Shown: one piece after another, positions 24,206-37,303 of the stretch
Layout: each line of letters begins with the position of its first letter
How positions within the stretch are numbered: the stretch's first letter is position 1
From: Zingiber officinale
Lineage: Eukaryota > Streptophyta > Magnoliopsida > Zingiberales > Zingiberaceae
Length of the DNA stretch: 64,000 nt
Assembly: GCF_018446385.1 (NCBI RefSeq)
Contig: NC_056001.1
Span: 13,076,672-13,140,671, forward strand
Direction of reading: 5' to 3'
Notes under the pieces: generated by a model
The model's input: the letters and a program-made list of their open reading frames with translations, nothing else
Databases searched by the model: none
What the model was told of the DNA's origin: nothing
Position numbers and translations under genes: made by a program

Positions 24206-24681
24206 ATATTGTTGTTAAGCTATCCAATAGATTGATCTAATTAATAGTAATGTACTCTCATACTTATTGTAGTTTAATTACCTAAGGATATACTAATGAT
24301 ATTTTACTAGTGCCAAAAGATTTAAAACGCTGGAGATATAGTATTGATTATATACCAAGGTAAAAAAAGTCAATAAATATTTATTAGTATAAAATAATAT
24401 TTTGAGGAAGATACCTATGTGAATAACACATCGTATATCCTCATTGTTAATGTGCACGGACTATCACACACACTATAATATAGTGTAATATAATATATAA
24501 ATATATCTATAAATTAGATTTGATAAAGTTGAGATATATTTATACAATAATGTAACACAAGAATGATAAGTTGAGAATCCCACTTATAAGTTACTATACC
24601 AAATTCTCTTTCATAAAAAAAATTAATTTAATTTTTTTATCAGATAAAAATAAATATTGTACTTAACCTTAATTAAAAGGT

Positions 24682-24746
<65 letters not shown>

Positions 24747-25690
24747 CTAACGTTGCATCACTAGCCCAAAGTATTTATAAAAAGTTCTTTGTTCATGATG
24801 GTATCAATCCTCAAATATAAGACTAAAGATAATTATGACAATACATATTTTTTATATAAAAACCGACCAAAAAAATATACTAAACCTTAAACCTATTTTC
24901 AACTTGAAAAGCAAAAATAATATTAAAATAATTTAATTTTAAATTTCATCAAAATTAATTATTAAAATTTTAGTTAAATAGTAAAATATACGTGATAAGT
25001 TATATATTAAGTATTATGATTTTTTTTATTTGTTATGTTCCTTAATCAAATAATGTCTAAATTAAAGTAATTTGATAGTATTCGCATAGAAATCCCCCTT
25101 AGGAATTAAATTTTAATTGATTTTAGAAAATAGATTATATTTTGATTAAATTTAACAGTGAACTAAATTTTTTAAAAAAAATCATCTCCAATCGAAGCTG
25201 GTCCAGTTTGGGATTGGGATTTTTTCAAACCAAATGATTTTGACTCCTTACAAACCGATGGTGCGAGGCCCTGTTCCATATTGCCATTAGCAGGGATGAG
25301 AATGAAACATTCAAAATACATCGGGAAGAGCACAAGTAGAGGATGAACAGCTTGGATCATACTCACATCGAGTGTTGCATGCAGCAATAGTAATTCATGT
25401 TTCACAACAATTAGTACTTAGTTTACAGTCATCCATCAGGTTTGAGCCTAACCTGTCTTCTTAATCAACCAAGCCAGAAACTCGTCCCAAGCTCATCCGG
25501 AAATAGTCTTAATCCAACAGGTAGAAACCTAAGGGACAGCCATCAATCGCCTCCAGTGTTCCACACCCCCGTTATCGCAAAGGAATTAAGGATGGAACAC
25601 TAACCAAGCAAAGTAATGCCAATACTGGATGATAATCCTCAAAACCCAGTTGTGGCAACAATTTCATGAAAGAGGGGCAATACAAAGCAC
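24206..25690. other. AT-rich intergenic with (TA)n microsatellite at 24686-24743
   Basis: Very AT-rich sequence with a (TA) run of about 29 units. The last 300-500 bp before 25691 are less AT-rich and probably include the GCP2 3' UTR. No gene seen. Confidence 0.5.
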
Positions 25691-28600
25691 CTATATATCG
25701 CTCCCTAAGCCAAGAATGCACTGGGCAAGATGGGTCAGATATGGTTCTGCTTGAGAGCTGCTGCTGAGAATGGGGGCTAGACTCTGCAGCTCTTCGTTGA
25801 ACTCCTTTTCAAATCTCCTATGAAAAAAAGGACCCAAATTACAGGTGAAATCACGTATCAAAGTAATCGAATGCATGAGTTTCATACATGATTGAATCAC
25901 ATATCAATTTATTTTCAGCTGCAGATTTTAATTGCTGATTCTGATATCTCAATCTTCGGTGTTTAGATCTTCCTGGTCCAATTGAAGTTGTTGCAACATC
26001 TGCAGTGGCGTCTATAGAGTAGATTGATGGTACTAGAAGCTGGATAGCAGCGGCATACTGAAGGCATATTAATTTTAACTTCTCAATTTTCTGCAGGAAA
26101 GACGAAAAGTTAGCACCTTCACTAGCTAGGTTTCAGAACATCTGCTTTGTCATTCAAATGAAACGATTTTTAACATCATAAACAGATAAAACTTTTGAAA
26201 TTTTTATTATTATAAAAAGAACCTCTGCTGAATGCCCAGTAAATCAAAGATGCTTGATGCATTCTACTGACCTTATCTACTAAATTCTATAAGCTAGAAA
26301 TAGGGTTACCTTAAAAACCTTAGGTAGAAGCAGCAAACATTCTTTCAGACACTTCTTGAGAAAATAGTCATGGAACTGAATTACCTGCATACATCAATCA
26401 ATTGTCAGGACATGCTAATAAGCTTGCTAAGATGTCATCACTCGAGTACTTCGGGAGTCAGAATTCATAAAACCTCGTCTACACTCTTTGCAGTTTGCAG
26501 TCGATCATGCATAGAATGCCAGTTTGGCTCGAGGACCTGGGAAGAATATTCCATTAGGAGTTGAGTTTCAATTAGAGCCAAAAGGTACATATTGAATTAT
26601 ATTCCATATCAACTATATATTCCGTTGAAGGGGAGATTTAGCGCAACGGTAAAATTATTGCTTTGTGACCAAAAAATCACGGGCTCGAATCCTAAAAACA
26701 ACCTCTTGCAAAAAGTAGGATAATGTTGCATACAATGGATCCTTCCCATGACCCGACATGGCTGGCTGCCCTTTTTTATCAACTATGTAAGACGATAGAC
26801 TAGAATATAGATCAAACAAATGAAGAAATCACCTCAAAAGTTAGATAATGCAAAAGGCTATTGATGAATTTAAGCATGCTTCGGCAAAGAATCGAAGATC
26901 TGAGAATGGGCTTTCCAAGAATGTTAATGGCACGAAATCCCTGAATGAGTATAACAAGTTATTGAATACGGCTGGGTGAAAATCATTCAGAGCAATCATT
27001 CTGAAGATTCTGAAGAACTAACGACTTCCATACCTGATGTACTTGCCATGCCATGCAAAGCTGGCGATTTACATGTTTGCAGTGGAATAGGAGACGGAAT
27101 ATCAACTGGTATTTTGTTAAAGCTTTTCTGGGAATAATCAATGATAAGGGCCATGGAACCTGAAACAGTCAAAGAAACATTTCCAATAGTGTTCTTAAAT
27201 ATAAGAGAACATGAGGAGATGTGAATGAAACCTTGTATCCAAGGCAGAACGTCTCCACACCAGTAATATTTAACAGCTCAGATTGTATATCAGGATCCAA
27301 AGAAGGTTTATTATCCTCCATAGATTCAGTGGAATCCAAATCTGTAAGCGTATTTAGTCTTTTGAGCAATGGAACTCTTTCCTGCTTAGCAAAGGATATG
27401 GGTTTATAATCAAAACTTCATCAGGTTCAGCAAGTACATGCCATAACATGAAGTCTAGCAAGTACCATGCAACATGTTAACTCTTCATGACAAGGATCTG
27501 AAGCAGCAGCAGTTGATCGCAAAGCAAGATCGAGAAGTGACTGTTGAACCAATGGCAAAAACATTACTCTGATGTGGAGTTTCACTACTATGAAAGATTC
27601 TAGATGACAAATAAAAGCAAGAAAGATACCTGTAACTTCTCGACAGAAATTTCATCAGGTCTTTTAGCAAGCTCATCACGAGAAATATCCATAAAATGAA
27701 CCAAATAATCACCCTAAAGTACAAAGCCACTAGTAAATTTACCAAAGCAGTCACTAACTAACGAAAGGGCACCATACATTGAAACAAGAATATGAGGCAT
27801 ATAGTTTCATCATTGCACAAGACCAGTAAGATAAGCTTCCCTGAAAAATCCTCTCAAATGCACCACAGAATACAATACTCCTAGCCTCGTAAAATATCTA
27901 AAATGAAACCCCAAAATAACTTCCCCACCAAACTCAATCTTAACTTCAGCATCTACCAACACACTGCTTGATTCAAGATCTTCCAAAGAGCCAATGCATG
28001 CCTATCTTATAAATTTATGCAACTGGAATGCAAGTATTTTATTTCTCATATCATGTACGTTGTAACATCAAACTGTCATAATATATACTAAACAAGTTAA
28101 TGATATCAGTGACATCTTCATACAGACTTGCGCCTCAAATCCATACACATTGTTCCAACAAAATCAGAACAAAGTTTATACATGCTAATAAAGTATAAAA
28201 CTATACATTGAACAAGAACAGCGGATGAAAGCAGTTAACTAAAATAATATTACCTTTTCAATAAATACATGCATCTAGATTAACATACCACATGTGCAAC
28301 CTATAGAGCTTCAAATAAGAAGTAAAAACGAGCCAATGTTTGTGCAGTGAGACCATTACTGTTATCATACTTTATCAATATTCAATAAAGTTCAAAACGG
28401 TATGTCTATAAGCACCTACATTCAACCTAGCAATATTAAAATATTCACAAATAGATATTGGCTACTCTAGAACGCCATCTATCTGAGATTACAACATCAC
28501 ATGGAGCCATGATTTGTCAGAGTAATCATTCAAAATTTAACTTGCCAATGCCACAAAGGCAATTCAGTGAAGCACCTGGATCAAACAAATCATCAATGTC

Positions 28601-31600
28601 TAAAAAATGACTGAAATGCAAACATGGTAGATGACAAAATTCGTTTTATGAATAAAGCACATTAATAACTTAAAGCTTAAAGCTTTAAATAATTGGAAGA
28701 GGATAAGCACATGACCACCCAATAAACTTTACTAGAAATGTAGTAAATACTATTAAGTTACCTGATCAAGAAGAAGGTAACGCTTCAAAGCCCGCAGTTT
28801 TCCCACAAGGTCATACTGCAGAATGAAAGGATATACATTAGAAATGAAGAAAGAAAAACATATATATATAGTCAATAAAAGATAGTATAGATTACAGTTT
28901 ACCTTATGTGTGATGAGATTCAAGAGCTCACTACTGGCAAAGTCATAAGCAGTTTTTATGCATTCAAGATAATGATGGTTTGACTCAAAGCTCATTAACT
29001 TTGAATTGTCTGATAATGGCACCTGACATACAAAAACTAATCACTTTAGAGGAATTTTACAACTGAAAAATGAAACATGATTCAAAGGGTTTATTCACTT
29101 TAACATAATAAATGCAAAAGAGTAGCACAAGAATGGAATCTACCTGAACATTATGTCCACACTCCCTCATAACATTCAAATATTTTCCTGTTGTCAAGAT
29201 TATCCCAGCAACACTGACAAGGAAACTAGGAATGCCATCTTTAAGGCTATAACGCTGCACCCAATACTTAGCATCATAGTCTTGAGTGAGACTCTCCTAA
29301 ATAAAATAAGATCCTTTAGAGCAGCACAATGAATTAAAACATGAAAAATTATTCTTATATATTGTACCTTCTGCAGCAATTTGTTTTCAGCAATAAAGAA
29401 TTCACCATAAGGGTCATCAATAACACCCTCATACACCCACCTAGAATTATTTTTGACAATAAATTTTCAGCACAAAATATCAATTATCTTCATCTTATCA
29501 TGAACAAATAAAACAGTTAGCTAAAATGAAATGCTAAGATAAATACCTTTCTAATATTGCTAGATATGCCGAGCTTGCCCTTTGGGTCATCTTCTCAAGC
29601 AATGACCGAACTGCATTATCACCTGCCATGGCTTTGGCCTACAAAGTATTTAATACACAAGCAGTGTAGTGTAATTGAAGAATAACCAAGTTACACTTGT
29701 TTGAAAAGGAAGGTTATGCAACTATTTGACTCTTGTTGTGAGAATCAATATCAGAAAAGCACCACAAATTTCATCATCCAAACCAAATGAAAATAAAAAT
29801 GATTAAAATGTTCTCTAAAATCTTACACAGATATAAAAAAAATAAGATGTAGAAGTAGTATGAAACGACACACAAATGTAGTTAATTCCTAAAAAATTGC
29901 CCATAAACAAAGAACATTACATTTTTAATAAACCAGAACAAAAAACAAGGAGTTCCACCTATTTGAGTTCGACAACATTGATCCTATATGGGTAATAATA
30001 CCTTGCATTTTGATAGACAGACAAGAATGACTGAAGGTCTTAACTACCAGTCATAATTTGTTGGAAATAAGTGCACTATGTGAATTCAACCACCCACTCA
30101 CAACTCTCAATCAAAAATGTATTATGAATTATCATCAAATAATGTAGCAGTACTTTTTTGGACATTTTACAGTTAAAAAGAGATACTAGTCTTCTACCAG
30201 ACCAGGAAAAGCATGCATAGAAAGACACAATTGCATATTATCACCAAATGGTCAGTGCATATTTGCATACAATAAAAGTTGGAAGCAAAAGGCAGTGTAT
30301 TATATTATTTTACCTGGCTTTGCAAGAGGTTAAGAGTTGTAGCACCACAAAAATTGTTGGATGAAGCCTTCTCAACCACAATTGACAAGGCATTAAATGA
30401 TCCCATCATTGGCTGGAGAGTCGAGCACATCAAAACCAAACAGTTATTATTGCGTGTCTAAGATGTTGGAGAGTGAAGAAATGCTGGAACAATGAGAACC
30501 TGACAAAAGAACCATAATGCTTGAACAGAGAGTCTACCAAGGCGAAATTGATGTTCAAGCTGTGCAACCATTGCTTGGTAATCCTAATATAGTAATAGGA
30601 GGAAGACGTAAAGATAGATGTCAGATAGACAAACCAAAGATCATCAAGTGCCAATAGAATACATACAAAATAGATCTTCATCCTATCTAATAATAATTCT
30701 GATGAGGATCAAGATCACTGCTAAACATGAGTTTCTTAATCAAAACTAAAAATTTATTATGCTGATTTTTACATTTAAACTCACATTATAATATACAGTG
30801 AAAAGATAGTTGTGTTTGTCCTTGTCCTGAAGTACCATAGTTCTGAGGCAATATCCTATTGTTGTCTGAATATAAAACTAATTCAGGGGAAATTTATTTT
30901 ACAGTTCTAACAACAGGTTTCTTACACTTTCCACGACCTCTTATGGGCTATGACACCACTAATCCTACTTGACTAACCCCATACATAGATCATGTTCATG
31001 TTTGATTGGGAGCTCTTGAAATCTTAAATATTTTTTCTGATGTTATCTTCCATAATCAGAAGACCCTCTATTTCTTCATGAATATCACCCTTCATTGATC
31101 TCTCTTTGATAAGGACACCTACATATCAATTTCCACAACCTTGTAATGTAAAATAGAAACTTAAGATTATTTACTCCCAGAATACTCAGTAATCTGATCA
31201 TCATCAAAGAAATGAAAAATCCTACAATGTATTTACATGCATATTTTTAGATCCACTGCCATTGTTACAAAAGTAGCACTAACAGACAAATTTGTTGCCA
31301 CTTACTGGAAGTTGTTTTGAAGTTGCACTAGGAAACAAGCATACCAACAGTGTCATTGTATCTATAGGACCAATCCTAGAATGTTTAAATTTTCTAAGAG
31401 AAAACTTGCAACATTAAGGGATATGCATATGCATGCATCTACAAATAGATAGCATTTGCATATATCTTGGAACCATTAGCTCCTCCAATGTACAGAAACT
31501 GCTTTATTGTCAAATAAAACAATATCAAATTCCTTACATGAGCTATACACTCAGAAGAAACGACCAGACTAGTAGTATAACAGATATTTAAAAATGAAAA

Positions 31601-32447
31601 CAAACGTATTTCACCTTATAGATTAAAAGAGCATGCAGTTAATTTTCCATGGAGCAGAATGCTTCAAGTTTTAATAAGAAAAAAGATACAATTAATGGCA
31701 TCAAAATAAGAGTTTCAGAGCACAAAGAGAGGATTAGGAAGTAAGTTTGAATGTTTCTGACAAAAAGAAAGAAGATTTTAAAAGAGAAAAAATAATATTA
31801 TTATACCAGAAGGAGGGCTCTTAATGCAGCAGCAAATGCATGGTTAACCAATCCAGATTTGAAATGAGATTTGGACTCAACAAAGTAATTGATCAGCACA
31901 TAATTCTGACACAGAGGGAAAATCCTCTGTGTCAATTCCTGCACCCACACAAGCCAATCAGTGCCATGAGATGAGAGTCTATTGAACTGCTAAAGCACAA
32001 TAAAGTTGGGGATACAACCTGCAGGGCAAGGTCCATGGAAGGGTCAATTTGGCAGATGACATGGTCTGCCCTTCCTCTCACTCTTTTAATTGAAATGTAG
32101 CGCCCATCAATACCAACCAGAGCTGACAGCAGGTCGTCAATTACCAAAAGCTCCTACATTTTCATAAAAGTTCCAGGTTTTGTCATTTCCAGAGAAAAAT
32201 ATTTACTTTTCTTGTAATTTAACAACTAAAAAGTTCAATAAAGAATTATGACACAGACCTGAACTGAGACTGGGTAGGATCCAATAACATTATCCGAACC
32301 ACGACTGCACACATATATTAAAATTATGAAATTTTAGTATATCGATTTTAAACTAGACTACGGCCCAAAATATAACCTTTTGAGACATAGCGCCTGACTA
32401 ATACTAAGGGAAAGGCCGATCAGTTTGTTATACCTGAATGAATCCAT
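25691..32447 (-). CDS. GCP2: gamma-tubulin complex component 2 (GCP2/Spc97 family)
   Basis: Twenty exons, all GT-AG: 32447-32434, 32304-32259, 32153-32019, 31938-31807, 30583-30500, 30412-30314, 29638-29547, 29440-29368, 29296-29144, 29022-28903, 28815-28762, 27713-27630, 27540-27466, 27381-27232, 27159-27034, 26940-26833, 26536-26474, 26384-26310, 26090-25888, 25817-25691. They sum to 2013 nt, a 670-aa protein close to the about 680 aa of plant GCP2. Diagnostic stretches: ELLVIDDLLSALVGIDGRYI, WVYEGVIDDPYGEFFIAENK, YSLKDGIPSF, GKYLNVMRECGHNVQ, AYDFASSELLNLI and FRLLFHCKHVNRQLC. The N-terminal half carries the grip1 region and the C-terminal half the gamma-tubulin-binding grip2 region. It acts with GCP3 and gamma-tubulin in the small complex that nucleates microtubules on the plant cortex, nuclear envelope and spindle. 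The first exon has only 14 coding nt. No lesion was found. Confidence 0.95.
26632..26776 (+). mobile_element. Au-like SINE in a GCP2 intron
   Basis: Starts GGGGAGATTTAGCGCAACGG (tRNA-like box A) with box B ACGGGCTCGAATCC about 50 bp on, then the conserved CCTCTTGCAAAAAGTAGG segment and a tail ending in GGCTGCCC then T-rich sequence. This is the Au SINE plan found across angiosperms. A possible target duplication, TATCAACTAT(A/G)TA, lies at 26607-26619 and 26777-26789. It sits inside the GCP2 intron between exons 16 and 17, on the strand opposite to the gene. Confidence 0.8.
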
Positions 32448-33184
32448 TGATGACTTCACTACCACAGTCTGATTGAGCTTCTAGTCTCCTCAAACTATTG
32501 GAAAATTATGAAGACATCACATCCCTCCGAAGTCAATCCACCAAATGGCAGGCATTGTTCGATGCAAGATCCAAAATAATGAAAAATAAAAAAAAAACTA
32601 AACTCAGAATACTTCCGGTCAAGAATTAAGGTGCCCAGCCGTGCCGGTCGGTACCGGCGGAATTTATCGTTCCGCCAGCCGACAGGTGCCGAAACACTTC
32701 GGCACCGACGACGAAGCAGCGATTCTCTTAGGAAATAGAGAGGGAGAGGGGGAGAGGAGAGAGATTGATGGAGAGAAAGTACCGTTGGAGCAGCGGCAGC
32801 AGACGCAGTGGACGCGGCGAGTGAGGCAGCGGGCGGAGGGCCGAGATGGATCAGAAAGAGGAGGATCGGTGAGAGAGGGGGGAGATGGGTAGCAGGGGCA
32901 TCGGTGGCAGGCAGCGGAGGGTGCGGCAGCAGGGGGCGGTCTGGATCGGGAGAGGGATAGCGGGACAGGGAGAAGTTTTAGGTGCGCTGTGAGAGAGAGA
33001 AAATAATTTCTAAACCTTATAAAAATGCATGTGAAGAAATATTGAAATGAAAGGTGCTTTTTAGAAAAATGCTCATCTATTTATCTACTCGGTTGGTTCG
33101 GACTAAGCAACAATTACCATCATAAATGCTCCTCAACACATTATTTATCCAAAAATCGCAGTCATTCACCTAGAGCATGAGAGC
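32448..33184. other. GCP2 promoter region, GC-rich purine stretch
   Basis: Upstream of the GCP2 start. A GC-rich, strongly purine-biased block (about 32640-33000, many GAGAGGGAG-type runs) is likely the 5' UTR and core promoter, as polypyrimidine leaders on the minus strand are common in housekeeping genes. No other gene seen. Confidence 0.45.
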
Positions 33185-33325
33185 CACCGAGCGGAGCATA
33201 ATCTCCCAATGTCTCGACAATTTACATTAATGATTAGTAGCCATCCATAATTTACTTTCTTCGTATTAACCTAACCTAACCTAGGACGAGTTGGCAGGGG
33301 TGATTCAAGAAACGCTTCGCCACCG
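33185..33325 (+). mobile_element. 5'-truncated SINE fragment, same family as 61909
   Basis: Aligns by eye with the 3' two thirds of the SINE at 61909-62115: GAGCATAATCTCCCAATGTC, then TTAATGATTAGTAGCCATCC, a TTTACTTTCTTCGTATTAAC block, and CTAGGACGAGTTGGCAGGGG. It is diverged and lacks the tRNA-like head. Confidence 0.65.
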
Positions 33326-33837
33326 TCAAGCCTCTTTCCACTTCCTCCGCCGCCGCCGCATCCGCATCTGCATCCGGCTGTGCACCTGCGTCTGCGACTG
33401 CGTGCCTCCCCTATCCGTTGGTGCAGCTGCTCCTGGTCACATTTCTTTCTTTCTTTCTTTCTTTCTCTCTCTCTCTGACTCATTCTTGTCTCGGGGTTAA
33501 GTTACTGCCGGATAGTTTAAGCGGAGTGAAGAATCTAGTTTGTAAAATGGGATCTTTTGATTGCGGATGTGAACTACATTGCTTATTTCTGGCCAAATCG
33601 AATACTTTCAGTCATTCATCGTATCAAGCACTCACAAATTGAGATTACCTTGTTTAGATATTTGTTTACAATAAATTAAATTCACCTGCACATGTGGCAA
33701 TATTAACAATAAAATTTATTCGTGCAGTCTGATATGGCGATATAATGAATCACATTTTACTCGAAATATGGTAAGGATAGATTTATGGCGCCATTAGTTT
33801 ATTACTACATTATTCTGATTATTTTACATATCGTTCC
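33326..33837. other. intergenic; (CTTT)n(CT)n tract at 33442-33477
   Basis: A GC-rich stretch followed by a tetranucleotide CTTT and dinucleotide CT microsatellite, then AT-rich sequence up to the tRNA. The open frames here are short, overlap on both strands and show no family similarity. Confidence 0.45.
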
Positions 33838-33910
33838 GACTCCGTGGCCCAATGGATAAGGCGCTGGTCTACGGAACCAGAGATTCTGGGTTCGATCCCC
33901 AGCGGAGTCG
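33838..33910 (+). tRNA. tRNA-Arg (anticodon ACG)
   Basis: A 73-nt cloverleaf identical to the minus-strand tRNA at 24133-24205, with anticodon loop CTACGGA and T-loop TTCGATC. Followed 14 nt downstream by a run of seven T (33925-33931), a fitting Pol III terminator. Confidence 0.95.
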
Positions 33911-34289
33911 TTTCTGGTTCCTTTTTTTATAAAATACCATTTAAATATTTAGCGTGAGAGAAAAAAATGAATTCTGGGTCATCCAAATAATAAGGCATTC
34001 AATTAATAAACACCATTTCCTTTACCTCCAAGAAATGATATTAAAAATAAAAAGTGAGAGAATGAGTATTTGTCCACGTAGACCACCCAACCTTATTCCA
34101 AAGACTCATTTTTGAAAAAAAAAAAAAAGGTTTTGTTCCCGGGTAGTAAAAACTACAACTAGTAACTTTGACCGTGAAAAACTACAACTAAATCATAATC
34201 CAAACAACAAACATGACATCCATCCAGATAATTAAGTTTCAGAATAGAATCCTAGACTGTGGTAAAGAAGGGGATGGTTAGAAATATAG
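33911..34289. other. short intergenic, nothing recognised
   Basis: AT-rich spacer between the tRNA and the DUF4057 stop codon; the right part is probably the 3' UTR of the latter. Confidence 0.5.
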
Positions 34290-37200
34290 TTAAACCAGAG
34301 CAATGCTGCTCTCACCGCCAGGCGGCTTGCGGACTCCACCAAAGTAGTCTCGTGAAGCAGCTTTTCCGTCAGCGAAGATGTCACTGCCGCTCATCTCTTT
34401 CAGCTTTGCCTCGCTGAGTGTCTTCTCGGTTGAACCTGCGGCTGCATCTTCTTTGAATATGTCATTGCCCGTCAACTCTTGAAACTTTTGCGTGTGTATC
34501 TTCTTGGTTGTCTTGGTATCACTTTCCTCACTGAATGTGATATGACTAGGACCACCAGCTGGCTATTTGTTCATGTAAATAAACCAATAAGTAATCAGAA
34601 AAGCACATTCCTAAATTTCATCATTTGTCTAGTAAAGCGATGTGTTAGAATGATTTCACTCACGTTCGATACTTTAACTGATGTATGCATGTTTCGAGGC
34701 TGCGGAAGGGTGAAATCCAAGTTCCCTCTGAGCTCCAGATTCCTTGCAGCTAAAGGCCTGGCTGGAACCTCAGGAGGAGGACCAAAGATGTCGTTCCCAC
34801 TAAGTTCTTTGGACTTTGCTTCAGAGAGCTGCTTCTTGACTTTAGCATCTAATTCACTCTCAACGGTTCCACTAAGCTCTCGTTGCTTTGCAACTTCAGA
34901 AATTGACGTTGGCTTCTTTGGAGAAACTTTCTCTTCGGTGTTAAATGAGATTTGGCTAATTGCATTAACTGCTTGCTGATATATAAATAAATAAGTTATT
35001 TGATATAATCACCGTAACAACCTTGATATCATAATCCAAACAAATGAAGTATTCTATAATTGCTATAATCTGTTAATGCTTAGGAAAATAGAGAAGAAAA
35101 AAGTTCTACAATAACCGATGGTTAAATAGAAACCAGGTATATATGGTTGCAGTTAAAAGTGCTAGATTATGTAACTGCCTTGCAGTTCAACTGAAACAAG
35201 AAAGAAAATGAGTAAAGTGTCACCAACATTGGCTTATTGCCATGAAGCAATGGGATCCCAGCTATTCAAGAGAAATTACCTGACAGATTCGAACACTGGT
35301 TTTATTATTAGGATTTGGGACGGCATTACTAGATTCTATCACCTCATTCTCATTGTCCGCTGCAAATATACGACTACCAGTCATTTCTCGCATTTTTGAG
35401 CTGGAACAGGGTCTCCTAGAAGAAAAAAGAGACTAAAACTTTGATATTTTTCTGTTATAATGAATGCCAATATCCAAAGCAAAATCACAAAAAAAGAGAT
35501 TCCATGATTGTTAAGCAGAGGCATTGAGTACATGCATCAAGAAAAAATTGGAATTTAAGGAAAAGTTAAAGCACTCTTTTGTATGGTTGACGAATGGTGC
35601 ATGATTCAATTGTCCCTAAAAAACATGAAATAACCAAGCAACAAATATATGTTGATGAAGGAAGATAAGTTGTATGATTCTTAATGGGTCAAAGCATTTT
35701 GAAAATGATACAGTGGTACAATTGTTTATGCATTACTACCACAGTTCACAGGAATAAAGTGATGGAGCAGATACATATAATATGATCAATAGAGTTTATA
35801 AATTTACTAGCCCAAAATAAGATTCATGAATCCAGTTTAAGGACAAATCCCACAAACTTTAATCTTCAATCCGTACCTTTTTTGCTTGATTCCCAAACCT
35901 ATGCAACCCCCTAGTATAAAATTAGGTATATAGCTTGTGTTTATGTAGCATATCAATAAGATCTATTCACAAAGTGGAGATTGCAGCACAAATTATGGCT
36001 TCCCCTCTTTACTCCCCTCGAATAGCCATCTTTGGTCATTATTTCCTTCCTTGGCATGGTGTCCGAAGGTGAGTATTCTAAATCATGTCAGGCATGCCAA
36101 TAATTTTAAGAATCATTGATGTGGAATGGAATGACTACCAGTTAGAGCATCCATCAAAGTACAATTTTTTTTCTTTCTTTAGCACATTCCAACTTTAGTT
36201 GTTGCTATTTCCTACCACCTCACTAAATGTTAAAGAATTGGGCCTACTGGATATGCTCACAGAATGGTAGATCTGCTTCAACAAGCTCGCTAACCTCTCT
36301 CTCTCTATATATATATCTGGCAGATATGTCGTCCATTAGAATTGTTCTTGCGGTGTGGGATCTGTGCAGTCAGCACCTTCATGTGCTTCTTCACTGATTA
36401 ATCTCCATTGCACCTCCAGAAATCCAAGACATGTGCTTAACCTACTTATCTAGATATTTGTTTCAGTTATCTATCTGCACAAATTTTAAACACCCACTTC
36501 CACCATGGTTTCTTCTTTGAAGTATCCTGATGATTTTTATAACCAAATTCCTAACACCGCATAAAGAACACTCAATAAACAGAAGTTAGCGTCCACTAAG
36601 AGCTCATTTCATACATAATCAATATGCATAGAGATAAATCCATCTTGAGATCGGATCAAGCAGCGCGTCGAAAAGAATAAACCAATATTTCTAATTCGCT
36701 TAAAATAGCAAAATAAAAAAAAAAATCCCAGGCGATAAAACCGTGTCGTCCTGCCAAATCCCTAATGATGCATAAAGAACACCGCTCAAGAAAAAAAGAA
36801 ACGAAAAAATAGCGTCCACTAAGAGCTCATTCGTACATAATTAATATGAATAAAGACAATCGAATCTTGCGATCAGATCAGGTGCACGTAGAAAAGAGAA
36901 ACCAGGGCTTCACATTAGCTCAAAAAGAGAGACAACATTTTCCGAATCGAAATAAAAAACCGCGTCATCCAACACTAAACAAAGATCTGCGAAAGCACTA
37001 GCCACCCCTCAAGATGTGTCACCTCATGTTCACGCTCTCCGCCTCCTCTAAGGACAACTGCGCCCCGAACATCACCGGGCTGATCCCTCCCACCGGCTAC
37101 GACGAGAAATAAAGAAGGTGAACCAAATCCACTAATGAAGCCAAAAAACCAAAAATATAGACATTCTAGAATTCTTCTCTTACCTTCAAGGTACGGCGGG

Positions 37201-37303
37201 TAGCCGACACCGATTGATCGGCCGCCAGCGCAGGCGTCTCCGACCACGTAAGAAGGTCGGAAGTTGAAGTGTGCGACTTCCTCACCGGCGTGTTCTTTTC
37301 CAT
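34290..37303 (-). CDS. DUF4057 family protein (plant-specific, unknown function)
   Basis: Five exons: 37303-37184, 37096-37023, 35415-35280, 34975-34664, 34562-34290. They total 915 nt (304 aa), the family's usual length. It begins MEKNTPVRKSHTSTSDLLTW and ends VRKPPGGESSIALV, both hallmarks of DUF4057. No signal peptide or membrane segment is present. The protein looks largely disordered and carries a short motif repeated five or six times: KMREMTGSRIF, QRELSGT, SKELSGNDIF, LELRGN, FQELTGNDIF and LKEMSGSDIF. Such spaced copies suggest a multivalent docking protein; this is my inference, since the family has no established biochemical role. The start was chosen at the conserved MEKNTPVRK; in-frame upstream codons read like 5' UTR. 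Confidence 0.92.
36541..36970. repeat. about 215-bp diverged tandem duplication in DUF4057 intron 2
   Basis: The stretch 36541-36751 and 36753-36970 share GCATAAAGAAC, TAGCGTCCACTAAGAGCTCA, a TACATAAT(C/T)AATATG block and a final CCG(T/C)GTC(G/A)TCC. The offset is about 211-219 bp. It lies in the intron between exons 2 and 3, just downstream of the exon 2 donor. Confidence 0.7.

Noticed and set aside
25172-25405. 77-codon minus-strand frame downstream of GCP2
   Set aside because: No family similarity and no splice link; it most likely lies in the GCP2 3' flank.
33291-33642. Plus-strand frames across the CTTT/CT microsatellite
   Set aside because: Low-complexity sequence overlapping a SINE fragment; no conserved residues.
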